NCBI GenBank assembly: GCA_965153455.1
Contig: OZ234495.1
Span: 13,016,875 to 13,080,874 of the forward strand
DNA: 64,000 nt
Reading direction: 5' to 3'
From: Sphagnum compactum
Lineage: Eukaryota > Bryophyta > Sphagnopsida > Sphagnales
Shown here: positions 1 to 13,900 of the stretch, piece by piece
Layout of the letters: the number at the start of each line of letters is the position of its first letter
Numbering within the stretch: position 1 is the first letter of the stretch
Notes under the pieces: generated by a model
Database searches by the model: none
Told to the model about the DNA's origin: nothing
The model's input: only the letters and a program-made list of their open reading frames with translations
Position numbers and translations under genes: made by a program

Positions 1-907
1 TCTCAGGATGGCCGTACTTCCGGATACAGCCGAGTCTGCAAAAGTTTTTAATAGCAGCCAGTCAACTCCAGACGATTAGGTTGGAACAAATCTGCAATAC
101 CAGCAGCTATCTGCACAAGAAACACTACACAACCAAACGACCAAACCTGCGGGGAGAGAGAGAAAGAGAGAGGGAACAAAAACAAGATGCTTACCTCCGG
201 AAGCTGCACTTGCCGCTACAGCAGAGTGACGCGTCCCGATGGCCCCACCCTGGTCACTCCCTTCCTTCAATGCTGCAACTCCAAACCCGGGCACGCTGCT
301 CCCGCTTCCGTCACCACCACCGCCGCCAACAACAACACCCGCCCCTCCTCCTCCTCCTCCTCCTCCTCCTCCTCTGGTAGCCGTTGTTACTCCTTCTCTG
401 GCGTTGTTGTTCAACCGGTTCTCAGACGACTGGACATCGAGTCTGTACATTGGCGCAAACAGATCGTCCACAGATGGAGCACGATGCATACCAGATCTGC
501 TCTCTGAAGATACTCCTCCATCGTGGACTGCCGACTGCTCCGTTGCTTGCATATTTCCCGACCCTCTCTTATTCCCTATCTCCTTCCCCACGCCGTCGTC
601 GTCGTCTTCTTCTTCTTCACCGCTTCCTCGTTTTCTTGCACCCCTTGAAACTTTCTTCCACTGCAAGATTTTGCCACCAATTTTTCCTGATATTACTCAC
701 CTTTTTTTCTCGTTTTCTTGCAAAATCTTCAACCTCACGAGCATTTCCCTCATGTCTCCCACGCGATTGCTCGATTTCTTCGATTTCTTGTTCGATCTTC
801 GACCCGTCACATTCTCTGCGTGTCGCACTCGCCTCGCGCGTTTGTCTCTTCTCGTCGCCGTCTCCACTGCCCGGGTCAGCAGCTTCAGGTATGAGCTCTT
901 GCGGCCT
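1..907 (-). CDS. Partial gene for an acidic, glycine-rich protein of unknown function
   Basis: The minus strand reads as three phase-compatible exons: about 907-701, 660-195, and 35-1, which runs off the window. The first open segment (Glu/Arg-rich, predicted coiled coil, KIEQEIEEIEQ) ends in phase 0 at AAAAAAG|GTGAGT. The next starts after TTGCAG in phase 0 with WKKVSRGARKRG, then has a Glu/Asp run, MHRAPSVDDLFAPMYRLD and a run of about 10 Gly. It ends in phase 1 at GGAG|GTAAGC, and the last segment begins after TTTTGCAG with SAVSGSTAILR. No initiator ATG is visible in the first segment, because a TGA closes the frame at 908-910, so an earlier exon or a different start is needed. I do not recognise the family. 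The open frames on the plus strand (Pro- and Ser-rich) are shadows of this low-complexity coding sequence. The exon structure is inference; the open frames and splice motifs are seen. Confidence 0.5.
661..700 (-). other. Putative 40-nt intron
   Basis: GTGAGT at the donor and TTGCAG at the acceptor bracket 40 nt. Removing it joins two open frames in phase 0, while reading through meets stops and shifts the frame. This is shorter than usual plant introns, which rarely fall below about 60 nt, so an insertion or deletion error or a small duplication is an alternative. Confidence 0.4.
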
Positions 908-1329
908 TCATCTTTAACACAACTTTGATCTCTTTCCACGTTGACGGCCGCTTGTTTTGTCCTCATTCTCATCGGACGGTCTAAAGTGCAGAACATGGTG
1001 TAGGTCTTTTGTCTTTAACACCCAACCCCACAACCAAACTCCAGGCTTTTTCTTAGTTTCGAAATCGACGGCAGTAATCAATGTCAATCTGTTTTCTACG
1101 GCACGATACTGGCCACGTCGACACCAGAATGTGCAGCTGATGAGTCACCCTAGAAAAATGACAGATTCGTCAATACATAACTCAGATTATAACTAGAAAA
1201 CAGTGTCTTCTTGGATGAGAATTTCTCAAAGGATGTACCTATGTGACCCCAGCACCCACCATTTATGGATGTGGACTCAGTTTTGGATGAACTAGAACTG
1301 AGTTGCTAACATTCGACTGTGGTAACCCC

Positions 1330-1610
1330 TCCTAGTACCAGCCCCCCTTTTTTTTCACTGGGCTATATACATTAGCCAAAAAGCGAAATTAAAAAAAGTA
1401 GAAAGTGTAAAGTCAAGTGGTTTTTTTGGGATTTTCAATAGCCATAATTCCACCAAATTTTAAGAAAAAACCTCATATTTCTCTACAGGGTAGCCAAAAA
1501 TATAGAAGGATGCTTAATAATTTTTACATTCATATTTAGTTTGTAGCCAACTTTGGCTAAATCTTCATATGGATAATTGCCACTTTGAAAACATCACAAA
1601 ATTGGGAAAA
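1330..1610 (+). repeat. Dispersed AT-rich repeat, copy 1 (inverted partner at 56320-56610)
   Basis: This copy shares a run of blocks in the same order with the reverse complement of 56320-56610: a CCCCC-T tract, GCCAAAAAGCG, TTTTCAATAGCCATAATT, TAGCCAAAAATATAGAAGGATG, GGCTAAATCTTC and ATGGATAAT. Weaker related pieces (TAGCCAAGTTTGGCTAAGTC) occur near 58118. There is no coding capacity; it could be a MITE-like family. The ends were not resolved. Confidence 0.6.
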
Positions 1611-1974
1611 AAAAAAAAAAACATTGCCGCCTACTTCAACATTACACTATCTAGGTGCCTATGTAACATCCACACCCTAGGGTTTTTTTATATAAATTAT
1701 TTTATAATGAATAAATAAATTATTTCTTTTTATTTACTTAAAATATAAATTATGAAAAATTGAAACTGGGCTTGGTTTTGAAGGGGTCCAAAAATTTGGA
1801 AACAGAACCAATTTTTTTGAAAAAATATGGTTCCAATTCCAATTTAGAGTTAGGGTTTAAAGGTGGCCAAGTGTTGTTGAAGTTTGAAGCTTTTATACAA
1901 CAATGGTTGTGTTCTTTTCATTGTTCTTTGTCTTTGTGATTGTCTTGTTGCATTAATGTTCATGGTGGTATTCT

Positions 1975-2465
1975 TTTCATTGTTGTAGCCCATGTCAATG
2001 GTTGGTGGTTGTGATGTTCTTATTATTGTTGCAACTTGCAATTTTTGAGGTATGTCATCACCTTCGTCCTCTTCATCTTCTTATGGTTTTGGTCATTGTT
2101 GTTGAAGGCCTACTGTTGTTATGGCCAACAATTGCCCATCATTGCCTTCTTAATATTGATCTTGCAGTCTTGGTCCTCACCGTGGTTTTTTCATTGCTAT
2201 AGCTAGTAATTAACCATCATCACCTTTGTGATTTTCATTATATTGTGGTCTTATTTGTTGTCATGGTTTTTTTGTTGCTACAATCAACAATTGCCCACCA
2301 TCACATTGTTGATCTTGTGGTCATGTTCATCGTTGTGGTCTTCTCATTGTTACAACTAGCAATTGCCCATCATTATTCTTTTGATCTTGATGATTTTGTG
2401 GCGTTGTTGCCATCGTGATCTTTGCATTGTTGAACTAGTAATTGCGCACCATTGCCTTGTTAATT
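1975..2465 (+). repeat. Degenerate minisatellite
   Basis: The phrase CATTGTTRCAACTAGCAATTGCCCATCAT, followed by a TTGATCTTGTGGTC-like block, recurs about every 80-90 bp with substitutions (for example near 2130, 2210, 2290, 2365 and 2440). The open frames over it are artefacts of the repeat. Confidence 0.55.
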
Positions 2466-5400
2466 GGGGGGGACAGGGGGGGGTTTGAGGGTTGAATTCA
2501 AGGTGAAAAGATGCACATTTCAAAGTTGACATACAAGTGCATGAAACATGAAAACATGAAACTAATTAACATAGAAAATGATATTGATCAATTATAAACT
2601 ATTACTGTAATTTAAAAGCTTAAAAATATATTAATTTCACTTGATTTGGCTTTGTCAAAGCTTTGTGACAATCTGAGTTTTTTTATAAATAATTTTATTA
2701 AAACAAATTGTGTTGTTTCTAATGGTGTTTGGTGTCATGGAACCCAACTAGGAGGTTACTTAGAGCCTACCATAACTTACCCTATAAGGGTCAAAGCAAA
2801 AAAAAAAAAATGTCTCCACTTGAACCCTGCGCTACTCATATAACTACCATAAAGTAACATTAAATTAGGTGAAAATATGTGTCAAGTAATATTAGTTTTC
2901 TCTATTAAGTTTATAAAATTCTAATTATAGAATCATTAAAAGAAAATTAATTTCAAAAGTAAATAAAAAGTACATTTAAAATCGACTGAACAATACATGT
3001 TCAAACTTACTTTTTGGTTTAAAAATTTAATGAAATTGATATGTCAGAAGTTAGGAAATGAAGACCAACATATGTTTTAGCAAGTCATTAAAAATTATAT
3101 ATTTCCTTTTCATAAAAACCTACTTTCACCTACTTGAAACTAAAAGCCCATAGTGAAAAGTAGACATCAAAAGCTACTTGTATTTTGAAAAACCTACTTA
3201 AAACCTACTTTCACGATTTGAAATATGAAAATCAATGCACATTAGTGGAACCATAAATTATATTTAATCATTGAAATGAAAACATTCAATGTTTCACAAT
3301 TCTATAGTGGGTTTGGTTGTTATTTTAAGTCTATTTGTTCCAGTTTTGACAAGGTAATCAAGTTGTTCATTTTATCTTGATTACAACTAGAACTAAGAAC
3401 TAGCTTGAGTTGAATTTTTTTTAATACCAAAATAGGCATTGACCCTTGCATTAAAAAGCTGGATTTAAAATTGGGTCCCAATTTTATGGGAAACAAAACT
3501 TAACTAAAACCAATACCAACGCCATCAAATTATCAATAACCAAAACCAAAGGTTCCTCCTAAAACCTAAGAACCACACAACATTCATTTGGACCATGGCA
3601 TGTATTTCCTTGATCATTTCATTGTCCATCGTTGCATATGGTGCATTTAATGTTCCATAAATAAATTAATACATTCCACATGTCTATAAGGCACTTGTTT
3701 GGTTGAGGTTCATCTCCATGGGCCTTAAATAGGTCACATTTAATTAAAGAAAAATATTCATTCATGTAATTTTCTATGGTGAGTGGTGCAAGAGGTGGGT
3801 TAAAAATAAATTGTGAATGCCAATTTTACATGGATTGTAGTCAAATCCTTCTTATGTTACATCCATTATCAAACACCCAAATCCAAGTTCTTACATGTAG
3901 CTTCATTCACAATAGATTGCCACACTTTCTTTAGGCATGTATTTGATCACATGTCTCATCTATGGGAATAGTGATTGGCTAGTACTTCCCCATAAGGCTC
4001 CCATACCCATTCCCCAATAATCAAGGAGGCAAGCCATCCAACCATTTCCCAAGAACAATGTTTGCATTTGAAAGTGGCATCTACCACCCAAATGCACCAA
4101 CTCAAAAATCCTCAATGGATCAAGGCCTTTTTTTTGGAGATGCACTCCATGGTCTAACATTAGAGCAACTAGGTCTATATTGGGTATTTCTTGAGCAACA
4201 TATTCATTTTTATAAGTGATTTGCATAGGGGAATTCCTTTTTCAAATGTTTTTGGCTTTTGTTGTGTCTTGGGTTAATAGATTTAACATTTTTTGCTTCT
4301 AGCCTTCAATGAAGGTGGTGGACCTATGAAGGCCTCACCTCTCTTTTGTCTCTTGTGTTTCACTCTCAACTTATTTTGTTTTGTCCACTCCTCTTTCCAT
4401 TTGCATGGCATAGCCATTGGCAATTTTCTCTTACCTTACATTGTTGTAATGTTAAGAGGATCTTGTGGGCCCCCATCAAAATTCCAAAGTTTGCAAAGCT
4501 TCAAGCTTTTAAATTGATGGGTCCTAAAAATTTCAAGCACACATTTGCATTAAACTTGAAAATATCAATGTGATCAATGTCTGGAAAGACTTGGGTGAGG
4601 TAATGATGTTGTTTTAGTTTTATTTTTCAATTTTGGAAGCAAGATTGTAGGCGGGTTGCATCTTCTCCTCACTTTTATATTATTTATTCTCACAACATTT
4701 GTTGCAAGAAATAACAAAATTTTCTAGGTAAGTCTCCTTCTTCTTTAACAATTTACACCTTTTACTACTGTTAGTTTTATTTTTGGTAAGACTACAATTT
4801 CTTGTCTAGTTATAAGTATCGGTTCAACTCCTCTAGACATTCTAATACCTTGAGTTGCGGCTTCTTGTTCAACCACATAATGAATCAAGGTTCAAAATTT
4901 TGAACTCTTTGTTCAAACTCTTCATCTTCATGTTCCTTTTAGTAATAAGGAGGTGAAGTTGATTTGTACCTTGGTACGACTTGCTCCCTTTTTGACCTAT
5001 TGAGTATTTGTTCTTCTTCATGAATCATAACACTAGAGTTATGTTGTTGCGTTAGACCAACTGATTTTAGCACAACTCTCTACGAAGGTTCAAATTCCCA
5101 ACTCCTTTGTCTAAACTCAACTTGTGAGTCTGCATTTTCAATTTGACATTTTTCTCTTTTGGAATTTTGTTGCAGATTGTTGGTGTGCTTATGTGCTTCA
5201 CTAGTTCTCACTTTGAAAGGAATTATCAATGTTGCTTGAGGCATTTAGTGGCTTGTAGGTATGTCTTTTGTCTACAAATATTTATATTTTGATTGAAAAA
5301 CTCTTATAAGTGTTACAAAGTGCTGATCTATTTGATTTCCATTCAAATTGTTGTTGATGGCAACGCCATTTTCCACTTGTTCATGTACCATAACTTGATT

Positions 5401-7789
5401 TAATTGTCTCCTCAAACTTCTAGTCACAATTCTATTTTCCATTTCTTCCACATTCCAATTCAAATCTAAACAAACTTCTACATTAAAAGGAAAATCCTCG
5501 TAATTAGCTACTCTACTTAGATCTGTTTCCTGAACAAAAACTTATGATCAAGATTTGAAAAAAATGCAAAACATGAAACTAAAGTTCATTATCAATCGTA
5601 AGAAACAAAAATTCATGCAGCTTGAGACATAAACAATACTTTGAATTTTAATATGAATTCAAGCCCTAGGATGGTTACCAAAAGGTAAATACATAATTCC
5701 TATCCTATATTTTGATGTAAATTTGGACTAAAACGTATCATGAAACTAATACTTATAAAATCTGCTCATTTAGATCTATTCATATCTAGATTTAGAACTT
5801 TGATCCAATCATGAAAGTATGAGAAAAACATCAAAACAACAAATTTGGCTATGGAATTGATGCTTTTCCAAAAAACAAAAATACTCTTGTTTCATATTTC
5901 CTAAGAACTCAATATTCTACAATGAATCAATCTCCTTCCTCTTTCCAAAAAAAAACTTCTTAAAAATAGTCCTATGAACTATTCAAATTTAAATGGTGAC
6001 AAAAACTATGTAAACTAGCTAGTAATTCCTAGAACAGTAACTAGATAAGTAAATACAGACAAACTAACTATTACAATGAGTAAGTACTCCTTTAACACAT
6101 GTGCATGCTAGGGACTCTACTTAGCTTTGGTTTGTAAACAAAATATTTATTTTGGGAAGTTGAAATCTTGAAAGTTTTATGAGGAAGAGAATCCTTAGTT
6201 TGAATTGCCAGTGTTGCAGTTTCTAATCAATGCAGGGTTAAATGAGAGCAAAAAAAAAACAATGTAATGAAAAGAAGTGCTTGGTCACCTTGAATAGGTA
6301 AGAAGTTTGCTCAGGTTTTATATTTTGAGGGGAAGCACAAGCATAGGGGGAAATTGTTTTGACATTGCCAAAAAGTCTTCAAAATTGTTTGCCATTTTTT
6401 CCATAAGAAAGACAACACCGCTACAATTCATAAGTCTAGGATGGGATTTGGTTTTTATGTTTAATTGGGTGCTTCTGCAATGAAATTCATGTGCCACATG
6501 GACTGTCAAACTTAAATTCAGTTATCACAAATTATGAAGCCATGGGTGAAGCAAATAAATAGGAATAAGGGTGTCAATGAGTAGTTGAGGAAGCCAATGT
6601 AAAGATTTTCACATTTGGTTCATATAAGCTTTGGACATTTTCTCTTTTCAAAACTAAGAAGATGGATATGGACATGTTGTGTTTTCAACAATATTTATTT
6701 GAGAACAATTAGGGTTTCACACAATATACTTATAGTGAAAGTTTTAATTATGTTGTAACTTGGTTTTTGAAGTTCAATGAAAGATTGTATGCTCAAATTC
6801 CAATTGTTTATGTTTAAGTAAATTTTGCAAATCAAAGGTTTGAACTATGCCAAAAGAGTGGTGGCATACCTATGATTGGATGATTGGCTAGAAAACTGGA
6901 AACCCAAGAACTCTTCTAGAATGTTGATGAAAAAATGAAGTTTCTCGAATTTCATTTTGTCCCTTATATTGGGTTTGTTGCAAATTCATGGTCTAAGGAT
7001 TGAAACTAATACGTTTTGTGTGGTGACACATTATGCAACCTATGAGATGATGAATTTAACAACAATTTTTTTGGTGTCTATTGTGGGTTTTGATATTTGT
7101 AAAAATGATATTTTATGAATTCATCGTGTGATATCTAAAATCCTATAATTGCATGAACTTTATCTACTATTTTTTCAAGGTATTGCCTTTGTGAGGAAAT
7201 TCCCATTCAACAATTTATGTTATGCATTGTTAAGCATGTAGGATGACTTCTTAATGGAATTGCTTTTAATTCTCATGGGAAAGGAAGAAGTAACAGAACT
7301 TTACCCTATGTTAGATTCTCAAGTCCCTATTATGAAGTTCAAACTTAATGGAATCTCCATTGATCTTGTGTATGCAAGGCTTTTATAGTGGGCTATTTTA
7401 CATGTAAGTGTTTTACATTTCTTGTGAATAATTATTACAAACATGTTTTTTTGGACATTGGTTGCTTGTGGGGTTAGTGGTTCTAAATAATCTAGTAAAC
7501 TCAATACCAACATGTTGCAATGGGAAATTTCCGGTTTAGGTAGTCTTGAACAAGCAATTAAAGTGGAAACAAGGTGACACAACATAGCCTACACTTGTCT
7601 CGTGGCAAGGAACAAAATATTAATGTATATCTTGGTTTTTGAAATTCAAGTCTTTGACATTCATTTATGCTTTGGTGTGTTACTACTAGTTATTTTTTAT
7701 GGTTGGCATTTTGATGTGTTAATAATAACCAATTATTATTAATGTTCAGTAATGTTAGGGTTGTCAAAACCGACGTGAAATGGCCATTT

Positions 7790-8650
7790 TGAATCAAATG
7801 TCACATTGGTGTCCATCTTGACGCATCGGTCCCATCCCTCAAAATTTACACACAAATTTTTTAATTACACCTAGGTTGCCCCCATTGTGTATGGCAATTG
7901 AAAACAAATTCGGTTGCCACAAAATTGCCAACCAAAATCAGATTCAATCGCCACAAGATTAATGATAAAATTTTCAATTTTTTTATCATTGAATTAGGCG
8001 ACCAAAAACTTTTATTACCATAGTAAAAGCTTTTGTCATTCGATCGACAATGGCCATTGATCCAATGACATACTTTTTTTTCTTACTGCCCAAAAAATTT
8101 GGTCACCAACATGGGTGACTGAAAATTTTCGGTCATTGGACACGGGCAATTAAAGTTTTTTGATTGTCAACTATGGTAATCAAAAGTTGGTGGCTGAATT
8201 TTTTTGTGCAATAACAAAAATAATTCCAATTGTTGGATCAATGGCCATTGTCAGTTCGACGACTAATTCTTTTGGGATAGCTCCATAAATTTGGTCGCCA
8301 ACTATAGCGATTGAAAATTAATGACTAAAAGTTGACAATGAATTTTTCAACCTTGAGAATATTTCATTAACCAAATTTTTTTTAGTGCCCAAATTTTTTT
8401 TCGATAGCCTTCTGAAAAAATTTAGCCATTCAATGGATTAAATTCTAGTCTCCATCATTGATATAGTGATTTAAAAAAATCAGTTATGTTTGAACAAAAT
8501 CTGGTCACCATTCGGAAAAAAAATTAGTCGTTAAAAACAATATTGGTGACTGAAAGTTGTTTCGGTTGCTGTGGGTTTGACGAGGATCATATGACACAAT
8601 ATTTGGTCACCACTAACTATTTTTTGGGTAATTTGACCTCGTTTTGACCT
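7790..8650. repeat. Degenerate internal repeat rich in GGTCGCCAA / TTGGTCACC motifs
   Basis: Variants of GGTCACCAA, GGTCGCCAAC, GGCGACCAAAA and ATTGAAAATT recur on both strands over about 850 bp (for example near 8100, 8170, 8290, 8500 and 8610). The pattern suggests an old tandem or nested repeat. No open reading frame of note. Confidence 0.4.
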
Positions 8651-10386
8651 AGGATGACCTTATATTAACATGATGTAGGGTTGCATTTGTCCAAATGCAT
8701 CCATTGCATCGTGACAAACCCATAGTGTGGTGATAACCTTGAGTATTGTATGGGTTAGTGGGAATAAACCTTTGCAAAAGTTACAAATTGTTGCACAATC
8801 TTGTATACTACTATTGTCATGCCACAATACTAAAACTATGAATAGTAAGGGCAAATGATGGTGGAGTGAAAAATTGTTTGCAACAATGTGTTGTGCTAAA
8901 ATAGGGAACATTTTAGTGGAACAAATTGGGCTTTAGCGATGACCAATGATAGTAAGAAATATTATTCCAATACAAGGAAATAGGTTAGAATTTTGTAACA
9001 CGTGTGTCATGGTAGATGTTAGTGACATGTTGCTTACAATGGAATTTGTTTAGTGTGTTTCTTGACAATGAAATAACATATGAATTAGCAGAATTTCAAT
9101 TAGCTTGTTATGAATGACAAATATGCAAAATGTGATAACATTGCAAATGCTTAGAGAATGTTCAAAGGTTTACCCGAAGCTCACCCCACATGTAATGTAC
9201 ATGCCATTGTAACTGTTTTGTAAATATTATGCATGATAAGTTGTAGTTTAAGGTTTTGAAATTGTAAGACAATGACATGCTACATAATTTTATAGGGTCA
9301 AGGAGTCCAAAGTCTTGATCATTTGTAAGAATTTGAGTGAATCAAGATTTTTACATATCCTTTGAACCTAACAATTATCATGAAATGACTACGAAGTTGT
9401 ATAAGAAGTTAGTGTTATTGTCATATCACATCATTTAATATGGTCAAAAAGTTTAAAGTTTTGATCAAGCAACAATTTGAGTGAATCAAGATTCTAATAC
9501 ATTCTTTGAACTTATTGAATTATAATGATCATGATATTAAACTTATTTGAATGTAAATGCCATTATACTGGTTTTGTAAATGTTATAAATGATAAGTTGT
9601 AATTTTCATGGTTTTGAAACTATAAAATATTGATATGCTACATAATTTAATATAATCAAAAAGTCATTTCCTAATACAAACACGCGCATGACATTCATAT
9701 GAACTTTTGCCTTTACACTGATCTAACCACAACATAAGTGTATTCCAATCCTCTAGTTGTTTGCTACTACTTCAACTTTGATATTCTTACATCTTCAACA
9801 ACTTCCACTAATTTGATATACTTTGTACAACACCCTCCACAACACATGTAGTGATTTTTGTTGGATTCTCAAGTCTCTTGCACCATCATCTGGAATCCAA
9901 AATATATCCAGATCTAGAATCCTCAATAGGGTTTGATATTGCTTCAAAACTCTTCCAAATGCCATGGTTTTGTGCCACTACTCATGATGGCCATAAAGGT
10001 TATATGGTTACCACTTTTTTCCAATTAAGGTTATAATGGAATTCCCACTCTCCTTCCTCTTTGATTATGCACCAATTTGATTATCTACTTTTCAGGGTTT
10101 CCACCAAACAAAAGTTTCTTTCAACCCCTTTGACAAATCCTAAATTAACTCAAGTATCCTAAGAAAGTGAACTTGCTTTATAAGGAATGTTGGTTAAACA
10201 AGAACACACTCTTTCACAAGTCAGCAACTCCAAGTTCTATTGAATGTTACTTTTTTGTTTTGGTTATCATATTGTGCAATTCTATTGCCTTAACCATGAG
10301 CCAAATATGTGCCACAATGGATTGTTCAAATAAACTCTACCATTGCCATGAATCACAAAGCATGTACATGATTTGAACATTCCAAA

Positions 10387-10640
10387 CACTACTAGAAATT
10401 TGCCATTTTGCAACTGTCTTATGCAACTGGTTTTCAGTTGCAAGCGACACTTGCAACTGGAAATTCGCCCAGTTGCCTAAGACAAGTTGCATCAAAATTG
10501 CAGTTGCATACGACAGTCCGTATATGACAAGTATATACGGTTGGGTTATACGATTTCATCCACCCATACTCTATATTAGCAGTTGTAAGTGCGACTGCAT
10601 GCAACTACAAGGGTTGCGTTCACACTGCATTACATGTTAA
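10387..10640 (+). repeat. Left terminal and subterminal repeat region of the CACTA-type element
   Basis: After the CACTACTAGAAATT terminus, GCAACTG/CAGTTGC units occur at least ten times in about 250 bp. The mirrored block lies at 16120-16350. Confidence 0.7.
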
Positions 10641-10929
10641 TTAGCTAACCCAATTGTATGCGAACACGTGTACTTTTATTTTGTAATTAAATATTTAGTT
10701 TTAAGAATTACTTTAATTAATCTAGACCATCCAAGTCGTAGCCATTGGGGTGGTGACACATGTTGGGTTTAAGGCTTGATCAACCATGCTATGTCATTGT
10801 ACACATGGGGAAGATTAGGGTTAGGGTTACAGGTTTAATTATCAGGATCATGCCATGTGGCAACCTAATGACCGCACAATGTAGTTGCAAATGCAACTAA
10901 TATTTTGAGAGTTTGAATCGCCATGTGTC

Positions 10930-10975
10930 ACATGGTCCCACTGTTAGGATTAGGGTTAGGGTTAGGGTTTAGGAT
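10930..10975 (+). repeat. Short telomere-like run
   Basis: Four or so TTAGGG/TTTAGGG units appear between 10945 and 10972 inside the CACTA-type element. This is too short to be telomeric; it is an interstitial motif. Confidence 0.6.
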
Positions 10976-10999
10976 TTTCATTTGCTTTGTTCAATGTGC

Positions 11000-13900
11000 T
11001 ATCTAGAATTGCCAAGAGTGCCTGTCAACAACAGATCGATCAACAAAACTCTACAATCACTAAGAAACACATGCACAAGGCAAAGAACTGCATATTCCAA
11101 AAGGAAAGTTACAAAATTGTGGGAACATTTTCCAAGGTTCAGCAATAACAAAAGAGCATTGTGCAACATAAAGGTGCTTTTCAGGCCTCGACTACCAATT
11201 GATGCTAAAGAAGAAAATGTCCGCAATGGCCTGGCTTGAGAGCTATCCCTTTTTCCTTGTCTGGGTTCCCGAATTCCAGAGCACTCTGAGATTCTTGAAG
11301 ACTCCAGGGCATAAGACTGCCCCCAAATGTTCCTCTCTTGCAAAACCCTGAGCTCAGGTGATGCTTGATTGCGCATACCTGATCCTCCTATGTAGTTGCA
11401 AGACGAATGCTGGGCAAATTGAGTCTGTAGTCTGTGAGACTGGTACTTCCTATAGTTTTTGAAGTCAGCCTGACCTATACTTGTTGGAAACTGCCTGTGG
11501 TTTTCTTGAGCCACCTGATGTGAGGGTGGAACAGGTATAATTCTGGGGTGTATGGGTTGATGCAGGGTTCTCAAACTCTCCGGTGTTCTCTGAAGTTGCT
11601 GACATCGTGTCCATTGAAATGCATTGAGAGCATTGTGCTGCTCTGGACAGAGCACTAAAAGCAGAGCCTGCACAAAGATGAACACAAACAGCTTATCAAA
11701 GATGTTTCCACTGTAGACTTGTGAGTGTAGAGCATTGGACAAACATATGAAATTGCAGCTGAAGATATGAGACATCTTCACAGTCAGAGACAAGTACAAG
11801 CACATATGAATCAGTAATTAAAGGTTTGTCTAGATCAAGCTCTTGTCCCTCACGTATAACAACACAGTTAAAAGCCCTATCATGCTACCCTAGGAACAAA
11901 CAAGTCTTTGAGAACATGCTTGGTTGACATATCCCCCAACTAACATTGCTCTTGTAAACCACATCAATAGATTTCACAGTACAAACCTGTGAATGGTGAA
12001 TCTCCTCCATCAGCTCAGAAATCTGCAGACATACAGAGCAGGTTTTAAAAGAGTGTTTGAGAGGATTTAAACCTACTAGCCATGCAAAAGTATGCAAACC
12101 TGTCCACTGTGGATTTGTAGGCACAACTGCAACCCCTTCTTTGTACACAATTTTCTCACCTAGTGGTGAGAAACTGAATATCACATTAACCTGTTGATTT
12201 TCATGATTCGTACCTACATCTTGAGTTGTGCATTTTGAGCACACAAAACCCCAACTTCCTGCTTCTCACACAACAAAAAAATAAACCCAAGTCTTAGACT
12301 TGCATCAAAAACCTAATTCTAAGCTTAGACACCAGCAAATCATTCTTTAAAATCTGGAGTTTCAAATCAGAAGGCTCCATACTTGCATTATCTGCTGGCC
12401 CTCCCCATCAATTACAGCAATTTGTGGAACATAAAGCGTACGCAGGTCCTCAACTCTAGCCCGGCAGTTGCATTGTGGACACTAGACAACACAAAACCAC
12501 CTGATATAAGTTCAAAGTTCACCACAAAATGTGACGGCAAACTTCAGGCTATAAACCTGGATGAACATTTGTGTATACTTGCATAGGCATTGTTGTTGCT
12601 TCCCATACCTTCTAAGCACTGTATTGGGGTGTGACAGTTTTTATTTTCACTGATCATACCCTTGCTAAGTTGAAGCTTGCAAAGAAAAATATAAGTTCAA
12701 GGCAGTAGTACCTTCCCTTGCTTCTTGCCTGCCTGTCTAAGCCAGCGCTTGATGCATGATTTTCCAAACAAGTGACCACATGCCAATGAGCTGCAAATGC
12801 CAAAACCTCACCTTGAGATCCACTGATAAACCTATGGCTCATGTCTTGAGCGAGGACACAAGATTTGACTTCATCTTTTATCTATTATAAGCTCTCAAGG
12901 AAAAATCCAGTCATCTGAAATCAAGCATATCACTGGAAATATCTACAAATGGGTTTAGGGTTTAACAAATGCAAACAAAAGATACCAAATGCGGTGACTT
13001 CCAATGCTCGTCCATGCTTCCCCCATGCATATTGGACATGTGACCACATCTGCTTCCCCATCTCCTGGCCTCTGAGTGCTAACTTGATCAGGCTTTGAGT
13101 CCATATCCTTAAAACTGCCTGCAACAATCATCAACAATAGAAGATTAAAACACAACATCTTGCACATAAAGCACTGAAGTGCCCACAAAACTCTGATTCT
13201 CACATAATCTATTACCCTCAGATTTCTACTCACCTGCAGGAATAGCAAAAGCTGCAAAATCAGCATCGGTGGAAGGAGCATGAAAATCATCATCATCCAG
13301 TTGCTCAGACCCATTGCCTCCTCCCAGATCATCAATATCAGTATTCACTCCAGCAGTCCCATTGTCCGCCCTTTCTTCATCTGAGATTTCAACCACCTCA
13401 GGTGCTGTGAGCTGCTGCTCTTGTACCAGAGTTGTCAGTGCCCATGCAGCAGTATTTGATTGAACCATTGGCTCATTGTCTGCATGATAAGAAGCATCAT
13501 ATTGACACTGAGAGAGCATCAGCTCATGGCACAAAGCTCCAACTATCAAGTGATAAAATAGTGGAACATTGTTTCTCTGATAGAGAGTGGATCTCCATCA
13601 GAGAAACCATGATCAAGGGTTAATGGAACTGGAAAGTTGTTCTGAAACTTGCATTGTCCACAGTACCAAGAAGACTGAGTAACTCACTCATAGCTTCAAG
13701 AATCACAATAGGATCTTCAGGAATGGTGACAGGAGCCATTGCTGCAATGTTATTCACATCATCCAGTTGCTCAGCATCGCTTGGAGCGTTTGGTTCATGC
13801 TCCAACAACTCCTGAGCCTCCATTTCATTCAAGAGATCATGAAATGTCGTCAGTGTGGAAGGGATTCCATCGAGAGGCTGCTGCTCTAGGACCAAGTTGA

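Larger units (their letters stand above)
911..10386. other. Gene-poor AT-rich region
   Basis: Apart from the repeat at 1330-1610, the minisatellite at 1975-2465 and the degenerate repeat at 7790-8650, I see no supportable gene, RNA gene or intact transposon. Open frames are short, lack splice context and do not resemble known proteins. Confidence 0.5.

Noticed and set aside
239-928. 229-codon plus-strand frame rich in Pro and Ser
   Set aside because: It is the reverse strand of Gly-, Glu- and Arg-rich exons on the minus strand, which have splice support.
697-996. 99-codon minus-strand ATG frame (MFCTLDRP)
   Set aside because: It overlaps the better-supported exon in another frame and its reading does not join the next exon in phase.
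10945-10972. Telomeric repeat
   Set aside because: Only about four TTAGGG/TTTAGGG units inside a transposon; an interstitial motif, not a chromosome end.
10999-11805. 268-codon minus-strand frame as an independent gene
   Set aside because: Its first part is intron of the RFWD3-like fragment. From 11667 it is in phase with the preceding exon, so it is treated as continuation or unknown cargo.
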